Assembly: GCA_045611635.1 (NCBI GenBank)
Contig: JAZKXL010000025.1
Span: 1-13,047, forward strand
DNA: 13,047 nucleotides
Source of the DNA: Fimenecus sp045611635
GTDB lineage: Bacteria > Bacillota > Clostridia > Oscillospirales > Acutalibacteraceae
Direction: 5' to 3'
Below the pieces are notes generated by a model that worked only from the letters and a program-made list of their open reading frames with translations, was not told the origin of the DNA and did no database searches. Within the stretch, counting starts at the first letter, position 1. Each line of letters opens with the position of its first letter. Of the stretch, positions 5,597 to 13,047 are shown in pieces. Both the position numbers and the translations under genes were made by a program.

Positions 5597-6604
5597 TTAT
5601 TTATATTGAAATATTTTATTATTGTTTTGAGTATAAATCATAATTGTTTTACCATTACTTGTTACTGTAATATCACCATTAAGTGCTGTGCAAAAAGTTT
5701 TTATATCTTTCTTTTCTAGACTATTGAGTATTTTTCCATTTGGGTGTTTATAACTATTACCAGCACCACTAGAAATAATTGCAATAGAAGGCGTAGTTGC
5801 ATCTAAATATTTTTCACTTGTTGATGTTTTGCTACCATGATGACCAATCTTTAACACATCTATATCAATATCAAAGTCGGAACGCATTAAATCGTTTTCA
5901 ATTTTAGATTCCGCATCGCCTTGAAATAAAAATTCATTTTCGCCATATGTAACCTTAAGCACAATTGACATATTGTTAAGATTATTGCTTTGCTTGGTTG
6001 GAAATAAAATCTCAACAAGTGCATCACCTAGCATAAAACTTTTACAATCTTGTGCAGGTATTCTATTTACATTTTTAATATCAAGAGTATTAATTAAAAC
6101 ATTGTAAGATTTAGAATTAACATTATTAGATTGTGATAATCTTGGCATTATGAAGTTTTTAACAGTGACATCATTGATTATTTTAGTAGCACTACCCATA
6201 TGATCATCATGTTGATGTGTAATAACCATAAAATCAATTGTATCAATTTCTAAAGTCATCATTGATTGACGGATAGTGTTAATTTGGTTTAACGTTGAAC
6301 AGTCAATCATCATAAACTTATCATTGCATTTTATTATGGTGCAATCACCTTGACCTACATCGAGAAAATAAATTGCAAAATTGCTTTCTTTTGGTGAAAC
6401 ACCATCAATAGCGCCAATATATCTTTTAACATCGTTGTAAGATGCAATATTAGATATATCAAGCATAATTAGAGTACATGAAATAAACAACGCAACAATA
6501 AGAACTAAAAGTGCTTTTCTTTGTTTTCGAGTCAACTTGTCAAAACAGTATGCATTTTCATTTTCTTTTCCGCTTTTGTAAAGTTGTTTTTCTTTTTTTC
6601 TCAT
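5597..6604 (-). CDS. membrane-anchored ComEC/Rec2-like metallo-beta-lactamase-fold hydrolase
   Basis: The 335-residue protein has a basic N-terminus (about 1-30), one membrane helix (about 31-48), and then a metallo-beta-lactamase fold resembling the C-terminal domain of the DNA uptake channel ComEC. Visible motifs are FLDVGQGDC (80-88), the metal site HQHDDH (130-135), FQGDAE (227-232), GHHGSKTST (254-262) and KHPNG (286-290). The ComEC channel region is absent, so it is a stand-alone version, common in Firmicutes as 'ComEC/Rec2 family competence protein' or 'MBL fold metallo-hydrolase'. Given the short basic N-terminus the hydrolase domain probably faces outward. A nuclease or phosphodiesterase role is plausible but untested. 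ATG at 6602-6604 lies inside the ygiQ-like gene (47-nt overlap) with only a weak AGGT ahead, so coupling to that gene is likely. No terminator is seen after it. Confidence 0.88.
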   Translation of the reverse strand: MRKKEKQLYKSGKENENAYCFDKLTRKQRKALLVLIVALFISCTLIMLDISNIASYNDVKRYIGAIDGVSPKESNFAIYFLDVGQGDCTIIKCNDKFMMIDCSTLNQINTIRQSMMTLEIDTIDFMVITHQHDDHMGSATKIINDVTVKNFIMPRLSQSNNVNSKSYNVLINTLDIKNVNRIPAQDCKSFMLGDALVEILFPTKQSNNLNNMSIVLKVTYGENEFLFQGDAESKIENDLMRSDFDIDIDVLKIGHHGSKTSTSEKYLDATTPSIAIISSGAGNSYKHPNGKILNSLEKKDIKTFCTALNGDITVTSNGKTIMIYTQNNNKIFQYK

Positions 6605-8441
6605 AATTTTTCTTTACCTGATTTTTGCTATTGTTTATATCATTGAACTTAGGTTTAATAAGACATTTAGGTGAATTACCAATTAAATCTACCCTACCCG
6701 ACTTCTTTAACGCTTCGTAAACTAAATCATAGTTCTTGGGGTTAAAGTATTGCATTAATGCGCGTTGCAGAGCTTTATCGTGAGGTGTTTTTGCCACATA
6801 TACTTTTTCTAGAGTGTAGGGGTCAAGCTCAGTGTAATACATAGCTGTTGAAATTGTACCAGGAGTTGGATAATAGTCTTGCACCTGTTCTGGATGAAGT
6901 TTTTCATCACGAATAAATTCAGCTAATTCAATAGCATCTTTAAGTGTTGCGCCAGGGTGTGAAGACATTAAATATGGTACAAGATATTGCTCTTTTCCAA
7001 TCGATTTTGTATATGTGAAATATTTCTTTGAAAACTCTTTATATGCTTTGATATGAGGCTTACCCATTTTATCTAGGACAGCTGCTGAGCAATGTTCTGG
7101 AGCAACTTTCAATTGTCCACTTACATGGTGTTTTACGAGTTCTTTAAAAAACTCATCATTTTTATCGCAAAGCATATAATCGTAACGAATTCCTGAGCGA
7201 ATGAAAACTTTTTTTATTTTAGGTAAATTACGTATTTCTCTTAATATATCAAGATATTCCTCATGAGTAGAAACCAATGCAGGACATGGGTTGGGAGCAA
7301 GGCATTTTTTACCTTTACACAGTCCTTTTTTTAACTGGATATCACAAGATGTTCTTCTAAAATTAGCGGTTGGTCCTCCAATATCATGAATATAACCTTT
7401 AAATCCATCTAACTCAGTTAATAATTTAGCTTCGTTAATAATGGATTCTTTGCTACGACAAGTAACATATCTACCTTGATGAAAAGCTATTGAACAAAAA
7501 TTACAAGCGCCAAAGCAACCGCGATTGTGTGTAATGGAAAATTCAACCTCAATAATTCCAGGGACTCCACCATCTTTTTCATACTTAGGATGATAAGTTC
7601 TCATATATGGAAGAGAGTAAATGAAGTCTAGTTCTTCAGTTGTTAATGGCTCCATGGGCTCATTTTGAATAAGCATCATTTTACCATGACGTTGCTTAAT
7701 AACTTTACCACGAATATGGTCTTGCTCATCTTGTTGAATTCTACAAGAAATAGCATATTCCTTTTTAGATGACTTAACGTTTTCAAATGATGGACATTCA
7801 ACACCCTTATAAGGTGTTTCAGTAACAGCTACAGCATAGCAAGTACCTTTAATATCAGTTAACGATTTAATATTTTCACCATTATTAAGTCTATTAGCGA
7901 TTTGAACTGTTTGCTTTTCACCCATACCGAATGAAATTAAATCAGCGCCTGAATCAAAAAGAATGGAAGGTTTAATCGTATCGTCCCAATAGTCATAGTG
8001 AGCAAAGCGTCGTAAAGAAGCTTCTAATCCACCTATAATAATTGGAACATTTCCATATATCTCACGTATTTTTTGACAATATACGATAACTGCACGGTCA
8101 GGTCTTAGCCCCATTTTACCGCCTGGAGAATAAGCGTCTGTACTTCTTTTCTTTTTTGCAACAGTGTAGTGAGCTACCATTGAATCAATATTACCAGATG
8201 AAACCATAAAGCCAAGACGTGGTTTACCAAAAACTTTAAATGATTCGTTATTTTTCCAATCAGGTTGAGAAATAACGCCAACTCTATACCCTGCATTTTC
8301 AAGAACACGAGTAATTATAGACACGCCGAAACTGGGATGGTCGACGTACGCATCACCTGACACGTAAACAAAATCAACTTCATCCCAGCCCCTATTAATC
8401 ATATCTAATTTTGAGACAGGTAAAAATGTATTATTCTTCAC
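6558..8441 (-). CDS. YgiQ family radical SAM protein
   Basis: A 627-residue member of the YgiQ (UPF0313) radical SAM family, whose reaction is not established. The N-terminal part (about 15-190) has the family marks DHPSFG (34-39), SQPDW (58-62), GGLEASLRR (137-145) and HYDYWDD (148-154), resembling a cobalamin-binding-like domain. The radical SAM cluster motif is C309-x3-C313-x2-C316 (CFGACNFC), and a second cysteine group (C366, C375, C380, C386) is typical for YgiQ. The C-terminal part has VAPEH (446-450), YYPTPGTIST (523-532) and PHDKALQRAL (553-562). The start is GTG at 8439-8441 behind GAGGA, overlapping the end of ftsK by 11 nt. The last about 25 residues are very rich in lysine and arginine and are encoded where the gene overlaps the next one. 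Confidence 0.95.
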   Translation of the reverse strand: MKNNTFLPVSKLDMINRGWDEVDFVYVSGDAYVDHPSFGVSIITRVLENAGYRVGVISQPDWKNNESFKVFGKPRLGFMVSSGNIDSMVAHYTVAKKKRSTDAYSPGGKMGLRPDRAVIVYCQKIREIYGNVPIIIGGLEASLRRFAHYDYWDDTIKPSILFDSGADLISFGMGEKQTVQIANRLNNGENIKSLTDIKGTCYAVAVTETPYKGVECPSFENVKSSKKEYAISCRIQQDEQDHIRGKVIKQRHGKMMLIQNEPMEPLTTEELDFIYSLPYMRTYHPKYEKDGGVPGIIEVEFSITHNRGCFGACNFCSIAFHQGRYVTCRSKESIINEAKLLTELDGFKGYIHDIGGPTANFRRTSCDIQLKKGLCKGKKCLAPNPCPALVSTHEEYLDILREIRNLPKIKKVFIRSGIRYDYMLCDKNDEFFKELVKHHVSGQLKVAPEHCSAAVLDKMGKPHIKAYKEFSKKYFTYTKSIGKEQYLVPYLMSSHPGATLKDAIELAEFIRDEKLHPEQVQDYYPTPGTISTAMYYTELDPYTLEKVYVAKTPHDKALQRALMQYFNPKNYDLVYEALKKSGRVDLIGNSPKCLIKPKFNDINNSKNQVKKNYEKKRKTTLQKRKRK

Positions 8442-10890
8442 TTATATCCTCATCATCTTCGCCGTATGGTTTATTTGCTCCACCTTGAGCCAAAGCATTC
8501 ATTTCATACCATTGTTGTTTAGAAACCAATACTTTTCTTGGCTTTGCACCTTCGTATGGTCCAATTATTCCACGTTCTTCAAGGTCATCAATAATTCTTG
8601 CTGCTCTTGCGTATCCTAATTTAAGTTTTCTTTGAAGTAAAGTAGTAGATGCGGATTGTGCTTCAATAACCGCTTCAATTGCCTTTGGAAGCATTTCATC
8701 TGCAGGACCATCACCGCCATCAGATTCTGATGCTGATGAATCCTTTTTCTTTACACCGGTGTTTGCAGCGTTTTTGTCAATCTCTTTCATTACATCATCA
8801 TCATATACTGATTGAGCTTGTTTCTTAATGTGTGTAACAACGTTTTCAACTTCTTTGTCTGAAAGGAAACAACCTTGAACGCGAATTGGCTTTGGAATAC
8901 CAACAGGATAATAAAGCATATCACCGTTACCAAGTAATTTTTCCGCACCTACTGAGTCAATAATTGTACGAGAGTCAACTTGTGATGAAACTGAAAGTGA
9001 AATTCTACTTGGAATATTTGCTTTTATGATACCGGTAATAACATCTACTGATGGTCTTTGTGTTGCAATAACAAGGTGCATACCTGCAGCACGAGCCATT
9101 TGTGCAAGACGACAAATTGAATCTTCAACTTCGTTTGGAGCAGCCATCATTAAGTCGGACAATTCATCAATAAAAATAACAATTTGATGCATTTTCTTTT
9201 TGCCTTGACTTTCACAAATACTGTTATAACCTGAAATGTCACGAACGCTATTTTCAGAAAAAGTCTTATATCTTGAGAGCATTTCGCCAACTGCCCAAGA
9301 TAATGCACCAGATGCTTTTCGTGGGTCGGAAACAACAGGTACAATTAAGTGTGGAATGCCATTATATACTGTAAACTCAACTTGTTTTGGGTCTATCATA
9401 AGAAGTTTAACTTCTTCAGGGGTAGCGTTGTAAAGAATGCTGACAATCATTGAGTTAAGGCAAACTGATTTACCTGAGCCAGTTGTACCTGCAATAAGTA
9501 AGTGAGGCATTTTAACTAAGTCTGAATAAACAAATTCACCTGTAATATCTTTGCCAAGTGCGACATTTAACTTTGATTTTGCATTTTTATATTGTGGTTG
9601 GTCAATAACCTCGCGCATTGTAACCATTCTACGATTTTTATTTGGTACTTCAATACCAACTGCAGCTTTATTTGGAATTGGTGCTTCTATACGAACACCA
9701 GACGCTGCAAGATTTAACGCAATATCATCAGCAAGGTTTGTAATTTTACTGATTTTTACCCCTGCAGCAGGTTGAATTTCATATCTTGTAACTGAAGGAC
9801 CTGAACAAATACCAACCGTTCTTGTTTCAACACCAAAACTTCTAAGTGTATCTTCAAGTTTTTTTGCAGTTTGTTTAAGTTCTACTTCGATATTTGCTGC
9901 ATTGCTTTCTTTTGGCATATTAAGGCAATCGAGTGGAGGTAAAAGATATACTCTTTTTTCAGTTTCTTCTTCAACTGTTTCTTTTTGAGTTTCTTCTTCT
10001 TTTACAACATCTTCTTCCTTATATTCTTCTTTTGCAACACTTTTTTTGATAATGTCATCAAGATTAATTACTTTTTCTTGCTCAACTTTTTCTTCTTCTT
10101 TGATTCCTTTAATATCACTTAGAGGAACAAGTTCATCCGATTCAACACTATCATTTTCAAATGTAAGTGGTTGAGCGTTTTCATCAGGAGCAGGACCTAA
10201 ATCAACATCGGGATTAAACTCCTCTTTTCTTTTTTTGCGCTCTTCTGCAAGTTGTTCGGCTTTTTCATTGTATTCAGCAATTTTTTCACCGGTAAATTCC
10301 CCTACCTTTTTAACGGGTTTAGAAAGACTTCTTAAAAGACTTCCAAGTGTAAGACCGGTAAATATCATAATTAACACAAATAAAAGAATAAATTCAATTA
10401 CAAGCGCAGCAACAGTGCTTCCACCAGTAATGGCAAGGAACATTCCGCCGATTAGAGCTCCGAATACACCGCCTCCAAGCATGCTACCATTTATTTGATA
10501 CATATTGTATGCTTCTTTAATTGCATTGCCAAATGTATCATTTGGATTGCATTGAAAAATGTGAACAATACTGCATAACAATGATATAATTATTAAAATT
10601 TGAATAAGTTTTGATGTAAACTTTTTGTCATTTTTATCTAGAGACATAAAAGCCGCTGTAGTAATTAATAGTAACGGGAATACAAATGTACAAAAACCAA
10701 AAATACCAAACAGTATTGTGCGCAATCCACCCCAAAGTCCCTCTGCATTAATTAATGCTATAAAAAACCAAAGAAGTCCAACGGCAAACATAATAATTAC
10801 TGATAATTGTTTGTTTGCTACAGGTGTTTTATTGGTTGTTTTTGATGTTTTTCTTTTTTGCTTTGATTTTCCTTTTCTTTGATTTGCCAT
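8431..10890 (-). CDS. ftsK: DNA translocase FtsK/SpoIIIE
   Basis: Membrane-anchored motor that pumps DNA through the closing septum and, in spore formers, into the forespore. The 819-residue protein has a basic cytoplasmic N-terminus, about four membrane helices between residues 29 and 182, a long acidic and lysine-rich linker (about 200-315, many EEE and KEE runs), an alpha domain (about 330-450), and a RecA-like motor with Walker A GTTGSGKS (468-475) and Walker B VIFIDE (571-576). The ATQRPS segment (609-614) and the C-terminal winged-helix gamma domain (about 730-795, which reads polar DNA sequences) are present. The name could equally be spoIIIE: sequence alone does not separate the two. 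ATG at 10888-10890 follows GGAGATG. The gene starts 17 nt after uppP ends. Confidence 0.96.
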   Translation of the reverse strand: MANQRKGKSKQKRKTSKTTNKTPVANKQLSVIIMFAVGLLWFFIALINAEGLWGGLRTILFGIFGFCTFVFPLLLITTAAFMSLDKNDKKFTSKLIQILIIISLLCSIVHIFQCNPNDTFGNAIKEAYNMYQINGSMLGGGVFGALIGGMFLAITGGSTVAALVIEFILLFVLIMIFTGLTLGSLLRSLSKPVKKVGEFTGEKIAEYNEKAEQLAEERKKRKEEFNPDVDLGPAPDENAQPLTFENDSVESDELVPLSDIKGIKEEEKVEQEKVINLDDIIKKSVAKEEYKEEDVVKEEETQKETVEEETEKRVYLLPPLDCLNMPKESNAANIEVELKQTAKKLEDTLRSFGVETRTVGICSGPSVTRYEIQPAAGVKISKITNLADDIALNLAASGVRIEAPIPNKAAVGIEVPNKNRRMVTMREVIDQPQYKNAKSKLNVALGKDITGEFVYSDLVKMPHLLIAGTTGSGKSVCLNSMIVSILYNATPEEVKLLMIDPKQVEFTVYNGIPHLIVPVVSDPRKASGALSWAVGEMLSRYKTFSENSVRDISGYNSICESQGKKKMHQIVIFIDELSDLMMAAPNEVEDSICRLAQMARAAGMHLVIATQRPSVDVITGIIKANIPSRISLSVSSQVDSRTIIDSVGAEKLLGNGDMLYYPVGIPKPIRVQGCFLSDKEVENVVTHIKKQAQSVYDDDVMKEIDKNAANTGVKKKDSSASESDGGDGPADEMLPKAIEAVIEAQSASTTLLQRKLKLGYARAARIIDDLEERGIIGPYEGAKPRKVLVSKQQWYEMNALAQGGANKPYGEDDEDISEE

Positions 10891-10907
10891 TTTTACATCT
10901 CCAAATT

Positions 10908-11768
10908 TTAAAATCCTAAAATACTGCTAATTATTGTGAAAACACCAATTACAAGGCAATAAAAACCAAAGTATTTCCACATATCTTTTTTCATAATCCA
11001 TTGTAAAAGTTTTATACAAGCAACTCCGACTACGGCTGCAACAATAACACCAATTATTGTTGGTAATAACTCAAGTTTTGCGCCTGTTTCAATTGCATCC
11101 TTAAGTTCAACTGCATTAGCAACTAATATTGCAGGGATACCTAAAATAAACGAATATTCAACCATATATTCTTTTGAAACACCACATATCATTCCTGTTG
11201 ATATTGTTGAACCCGAGCGTGAAATTCCAGGAAACCCTGCTGCAAATACTTGCGCTAATCCAATTGCAAAAGCGTCAAGTGTGTTTACTTCTCTATTTAA
11301 TATTCGCTTTTTTGAAACGTATGTAGATGAAAGTAACAGTGCACCGGTAAACAAGAAACAAAATCCCTCAAGAAGAATACTATCATCTTCAGAAAATCCA
11401 CTTAAGAAATCCATAAGTTTCATATCATTTCCAATTGGAATTAATAAGAGTAAAAGTGGAATGCAAGAAAAAAAGAACATTATAAGCATTTTCTTTTTAC
11501 CTTTTAGTTGTTTAAATTTAAACTTACCAGTAAAAATGTCTTTTATAAGCCCAAATGCATCTATCAATAGTTCAAAGATTGTTTTATGAAAAACAACAAA
11601 CACTGCAATTAATGTGCCTAAATGAAGTAATACCGAAAATAATAGTGAACCTTCACCATCAACATTCAAAAAATGTTGAAACAATGATAAATGACCACTA
11701 CTTGATATAGGCAAGAATTCAGTTACGCCTTGAACAATACCAAGAATTATTGCTTTAATGATTGACAT
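10908..11768 (-). CDS. uppP: undecaprenyl-diphosphatase UppP (BacA)
   Basis: Integral membrane enzyme that removes a phosphate from undecaprenyl pyrophosphate, regenerating the lipid carrier used for peptidoglycan synthesis; extra copies give bacitracin resistance. The 286-residue length fits. The two active-site regions are visible: VQGVTEFLPISSSGHL at 12-27, with E17 and H26, and GFPGISRSGST at 178-188, with R184. About eight hydrophobic helices span the protein, and a basic cytoplasmic loop lies near 81-93. ATG at 11766-11768 has GGAG 8 nt upstream. It heads the uppP-ftsK-YgiQ-hydrolase unit behind a promoter at 11833-11861. Confidence 0.97.
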   Translation of the reverse strand: MSIIKAIILGIVQGVTEFLPISSSGHLSLFQHFLNVDGEGSLLFSVLLHLGTLIAVFVVFHKTIFELLIDAFGLIKDIFTGKFKFKQLKGKKKMLIMFFFSCIPLLLLLIPIGNDMKLMDFLSGFSEDDSILLEGFCFLFTGALLLSSTYVSKKRILNREVNTLDAFAIGLAQVFAAGFPGISRSGSTISTGMICGVSKEYMVEYSFILGIPAILVANAVELKDAIETGAKLELLPTIIGVIVAAVVGVACIKLLQWIMKKDMWKYFGFYCLVIGVFTIISSILGF

Positions 11769-11832
11769 GATACCAACTCCAAAAATGCATCTTGAATTAA
11801 AATTTGCAATTTAATGCGTAAAACTACTAAAT

Positions 11833-11861
11833 AGTGTATCATAAACAAAATACAATATCAA
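11833..11861 (-). promoter_or_regulatory. predicted promoter for the uppP unit
   Basis: On the minus strand TTGATA (11856-11861) and TACACT (11833-11838) are 17 nt apart, and TGA directly ahead of the -10 gives an extended -10 element. It lies 64 nt upstream of the uppP start, in the shared intergenic region with the divergent aconitase gene. No operator palindrome is convincing; only small AT-rich inverted repeats are present. Confidence 0.65.
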
Positions 11862-11900
11862 TGTTTTGATAAAAAATACTTTATATTATATATAAATATA

Positions 11901-11929
11901 TTGACAAATTTATAACGATATAATAAAAT
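11901..11929 (+). promoter_or_regulatory. predicted promoter for the aconitase gene
   Basis: A perfect TTGACA -35 (11901-11906) is followed after 17 nt by TAAAAT (11924-11929). A better -10 sequence, TATAAT at 11919-11924, is only 12 nt from the -35 and so is less likely to pair with it. The stretch from 11865 to 11900 is nearly pure A and T and could act as an UP element. The 5' leader would be about 40 nt. Confidence 0.65.
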
Positions 11930-11976
11930 TATAAAAGATTGTTAAAAAAATGAAAAAGTCCAAGGAGTGATTCACA

Positions 11977-13047
11977 ATGGGTATGACAATCGGACAAAAA
12001 CTTATTAAATCTCACCTTGTTAGCGGTGATATGACTGTAGGTAGTGAGGTTGGTCTTAAAATCGACCAAACATTAACTCAAGACGCTACTGGAACAATGG
12101 CTTATCTTGAGCTTGAAGCAATGGGAATTGAACAAGTTAAAACTGAGCTTTCAGTTGCTTATATTGACCATAACACATTACAAACTGGCTTTGAGAATGC
12201 AGATGACCATAGATTCATTCAAAGTGTAGCAAAGAAACGTGGTATTCGTTTCTCAAGACCTGGTAATGGTATTTGCCATCAAGTTCACCTTGAACGCTTT
12301 GGTAAACCAGGAAAGACACTTATTGGTTCTGACAGCCACACACCAACTGGTGGTGGCATTGGTATGCTTGCTATGGGCGCAGGTGGTCTTGATGTTGCAG
12401 TTGCTATGGGTGGTGGTACTTATTATATTACGATGCCAAAAATGGTTAGAGTTAACCTCACAGGTAAACTTAGTCCTTGGGTTGCAGCAAAAGATGTAAT
12501 CCTTGAGGTGCTTCGTATTATGACTGTCAAAGGCGGTGTTGGTAAAATCATCGAGTACGGCGGTGAAGGTGTTGCTACACTTTCAGTTCCTGAACGTGCA
12601 ACAATCACAAATATGGGTGCTGAACTTGGCGCTACAACATCAGTCTTCCCTTCAGATGACATAACAAAGGCATTTTTAAAGGCGCAAGGTCGTGAAGAAG
12701 ATTGGGTTGAACTTAAAGCTGATGAAGATGCAGTTTATGATGAAGTAATTAATATTGATTTGTCAGCACTTGCACCAATGGCAGCTTGTCCACATATGCC
12801 TGATAGAGTTAAATCAGTAACTGAAATTGGTAAAATTAAAGTAGACCAAGTTTGTATTGGTTCATGTACAAACTCATCACTTCTTGATATGATGAAAGTT
12901 GCTGCGATTCTTAAAGGTAAAACTGTTCATCCTGCAGTAAGTCTTTCAATCGCTCCGGGTTCTAAACAAGTGCTCAATATGATTTCACAAAATGGTGCTC
13001 TTGCTGATATGATTGATGCTGGTGCTCGTATTCTTGAAAGTGCATGT
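11977..13047 (+). CDS. acn: aconitate hydratase (aconitase), bacterial-type monofunctional family, 3' end cut by window edge
   Basis: Iron-sulfur enzyme converting citrate to isocitrate through cis-aconitate. The frame is open for 357 codons to the right edge; the family is roughly 640 residues, so about half is present. Family marks: GLKIDQTLTQDATGTMA (26-42), YIDHN (62-66), FENADDH (72-78), SRPGNGICHQVH (93-104), GSDSHTPTGGG (117-127) and IEYGGEGV (192-199). C297 in IGSCTNSS is a predicted [4Fe-4S] ligand, and the last residue present, C357 in ESAC, would begin the CGPC motif that holds the other two. The ADDH and GEGV features match aconitases of the short clostridial type rather than LeuC, which is shorter (about 420 residues) and is its main alternative. 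ATG at 11977-11979 follows AAGGAG by 9 nt; a second ATG two codons on is less likely. Confidence 0.93.
   Translation, partial: MGMTIGQKLIKSHLVSGDMTVGSEVGLKIDQTLTQDATGTMAYLELEAMGIEQVKTELSVAYIDHNTLQTGFENADDHRFIQSVAKKRGIRFSRPGNGICHQVHLERFGKPGKTLIGSDSHTPTGGGIGMLAMGAGGLDVAVAMGGGTYYITMPKMVRVNLTGKLSPWVAAKDVILEVLRIMTVKGGVGKIIEYGGEGVATLSVPERATITNMGAELGATTSVFPSDDITKAFLKAQGREEDWVELKADEDAVYDEVINIDLSALAPMAACPHMPDRVKSVTEIGKIKVDQVCIGSCTNSSLLDMMKVAAILKGKTVHPAVSLSIAPGSKQVLNMISQNGALADMIDAGARILESAC

Noticed and set aside
11919..11924. TATAAT as the -10 of the TTGACA at 11901
   Set aside because: The spacing is only 12 nt; TAAAAT at 11924-11929 gives 17 nt.
11865..11935. Highly AT-rich stretch as a replication origin or unwinding element
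   Set aside because: No DnaA boxes and no dnaA or dnaN neighbours are seen; divergent promoters explain the AT content.
11977..13047. Isopropylmalate dehydratase large subunit (LeuC)
   Set aside because: LeuC shares the aconitase fold, but the sequence stretches GLKIDQTLTQDATGTMA, FENADDH and IEYGGEGV match the clostridial aconitate hydratases better, and no leuD or leucine genes are seen nearby. A full-length sequence would settle it.
1..13047. Defence, mobile or CRISPR system
   Set aside because: No tandem repeat arrays, transposase, integrase, toxin-antitoxin pair or restriction genes are seen; all recognisable genes are core chromosomal functions.

Overview
The window is an AT-rich stretch of bacterial chromosome whose gene content and style point to a low-GC Firmicute, most likely a clostridium. 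Reasons: a long extended -10 promoter ahead of rpsB, strong GGAGG ribosome binding sites, a CwlD-like amidase, an SpoIIIE/FtsK translocase, a clostridial-type aconitase and a DUF6873-like protein next to radA. TGA is used as a normal stop. I see no tRNA, rRNA, CRISPR array, transposase or integrase, and base and codon use look uniform, so this reads as ordinary core chromosome rather than an island.

Everything from 1 to 11768 is on the minus strand, in three transcription units. Reading in the direction of transcription, the first unit (11768 down to 5597) is uppP, ftsK/spoIIIE, a YgiQ-type radical SAM protein and a membrane-anchored ComEC-like metallo-beta-lactamase hydrolase. These genes are packed tightly, with a 17-nt gap and then 11- and 47-nt overlaps. 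The second unit (5583 to 3655) has a near-consensus promoter, a roughly 100-nt leader with a possible 19-codon upstream ORF, rpsB, an intergenic hairpin, tsf and a strong intrinsic terminator. The third unit (3662 to the left edge) is a secreted or membrane-anchored N-acetylmuramoyl-L-alanine amidase, radA, a DUF6873-like protein, a small membrane protein, a hairpin and a P-loop nucleotide kinase-like protein that runs off the left end.

On the plus strand only one gene is present: a bacterial aconitate hydratase starting at 11977 and cut by the right edge. It is divergent from uppP across a 208-nt AT-rich region that holds a promoter for each side.

Functionally the units combine cell-envelope lipid recycling (UppP), chromosome segregation (FtsK), translation (S2, EF-Ts), DNA repair (RadA), peptidoglycan hydrolysis and central metabolism (aconitase). 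The parts that are not well understood are the DUF6873-like protein, the 62-66 residue membrane protein downstream of it, the stand-alone ComEC-like hydrolase, and the rpsB leader. I do not find strong evidence for a new defence or mobile system here.
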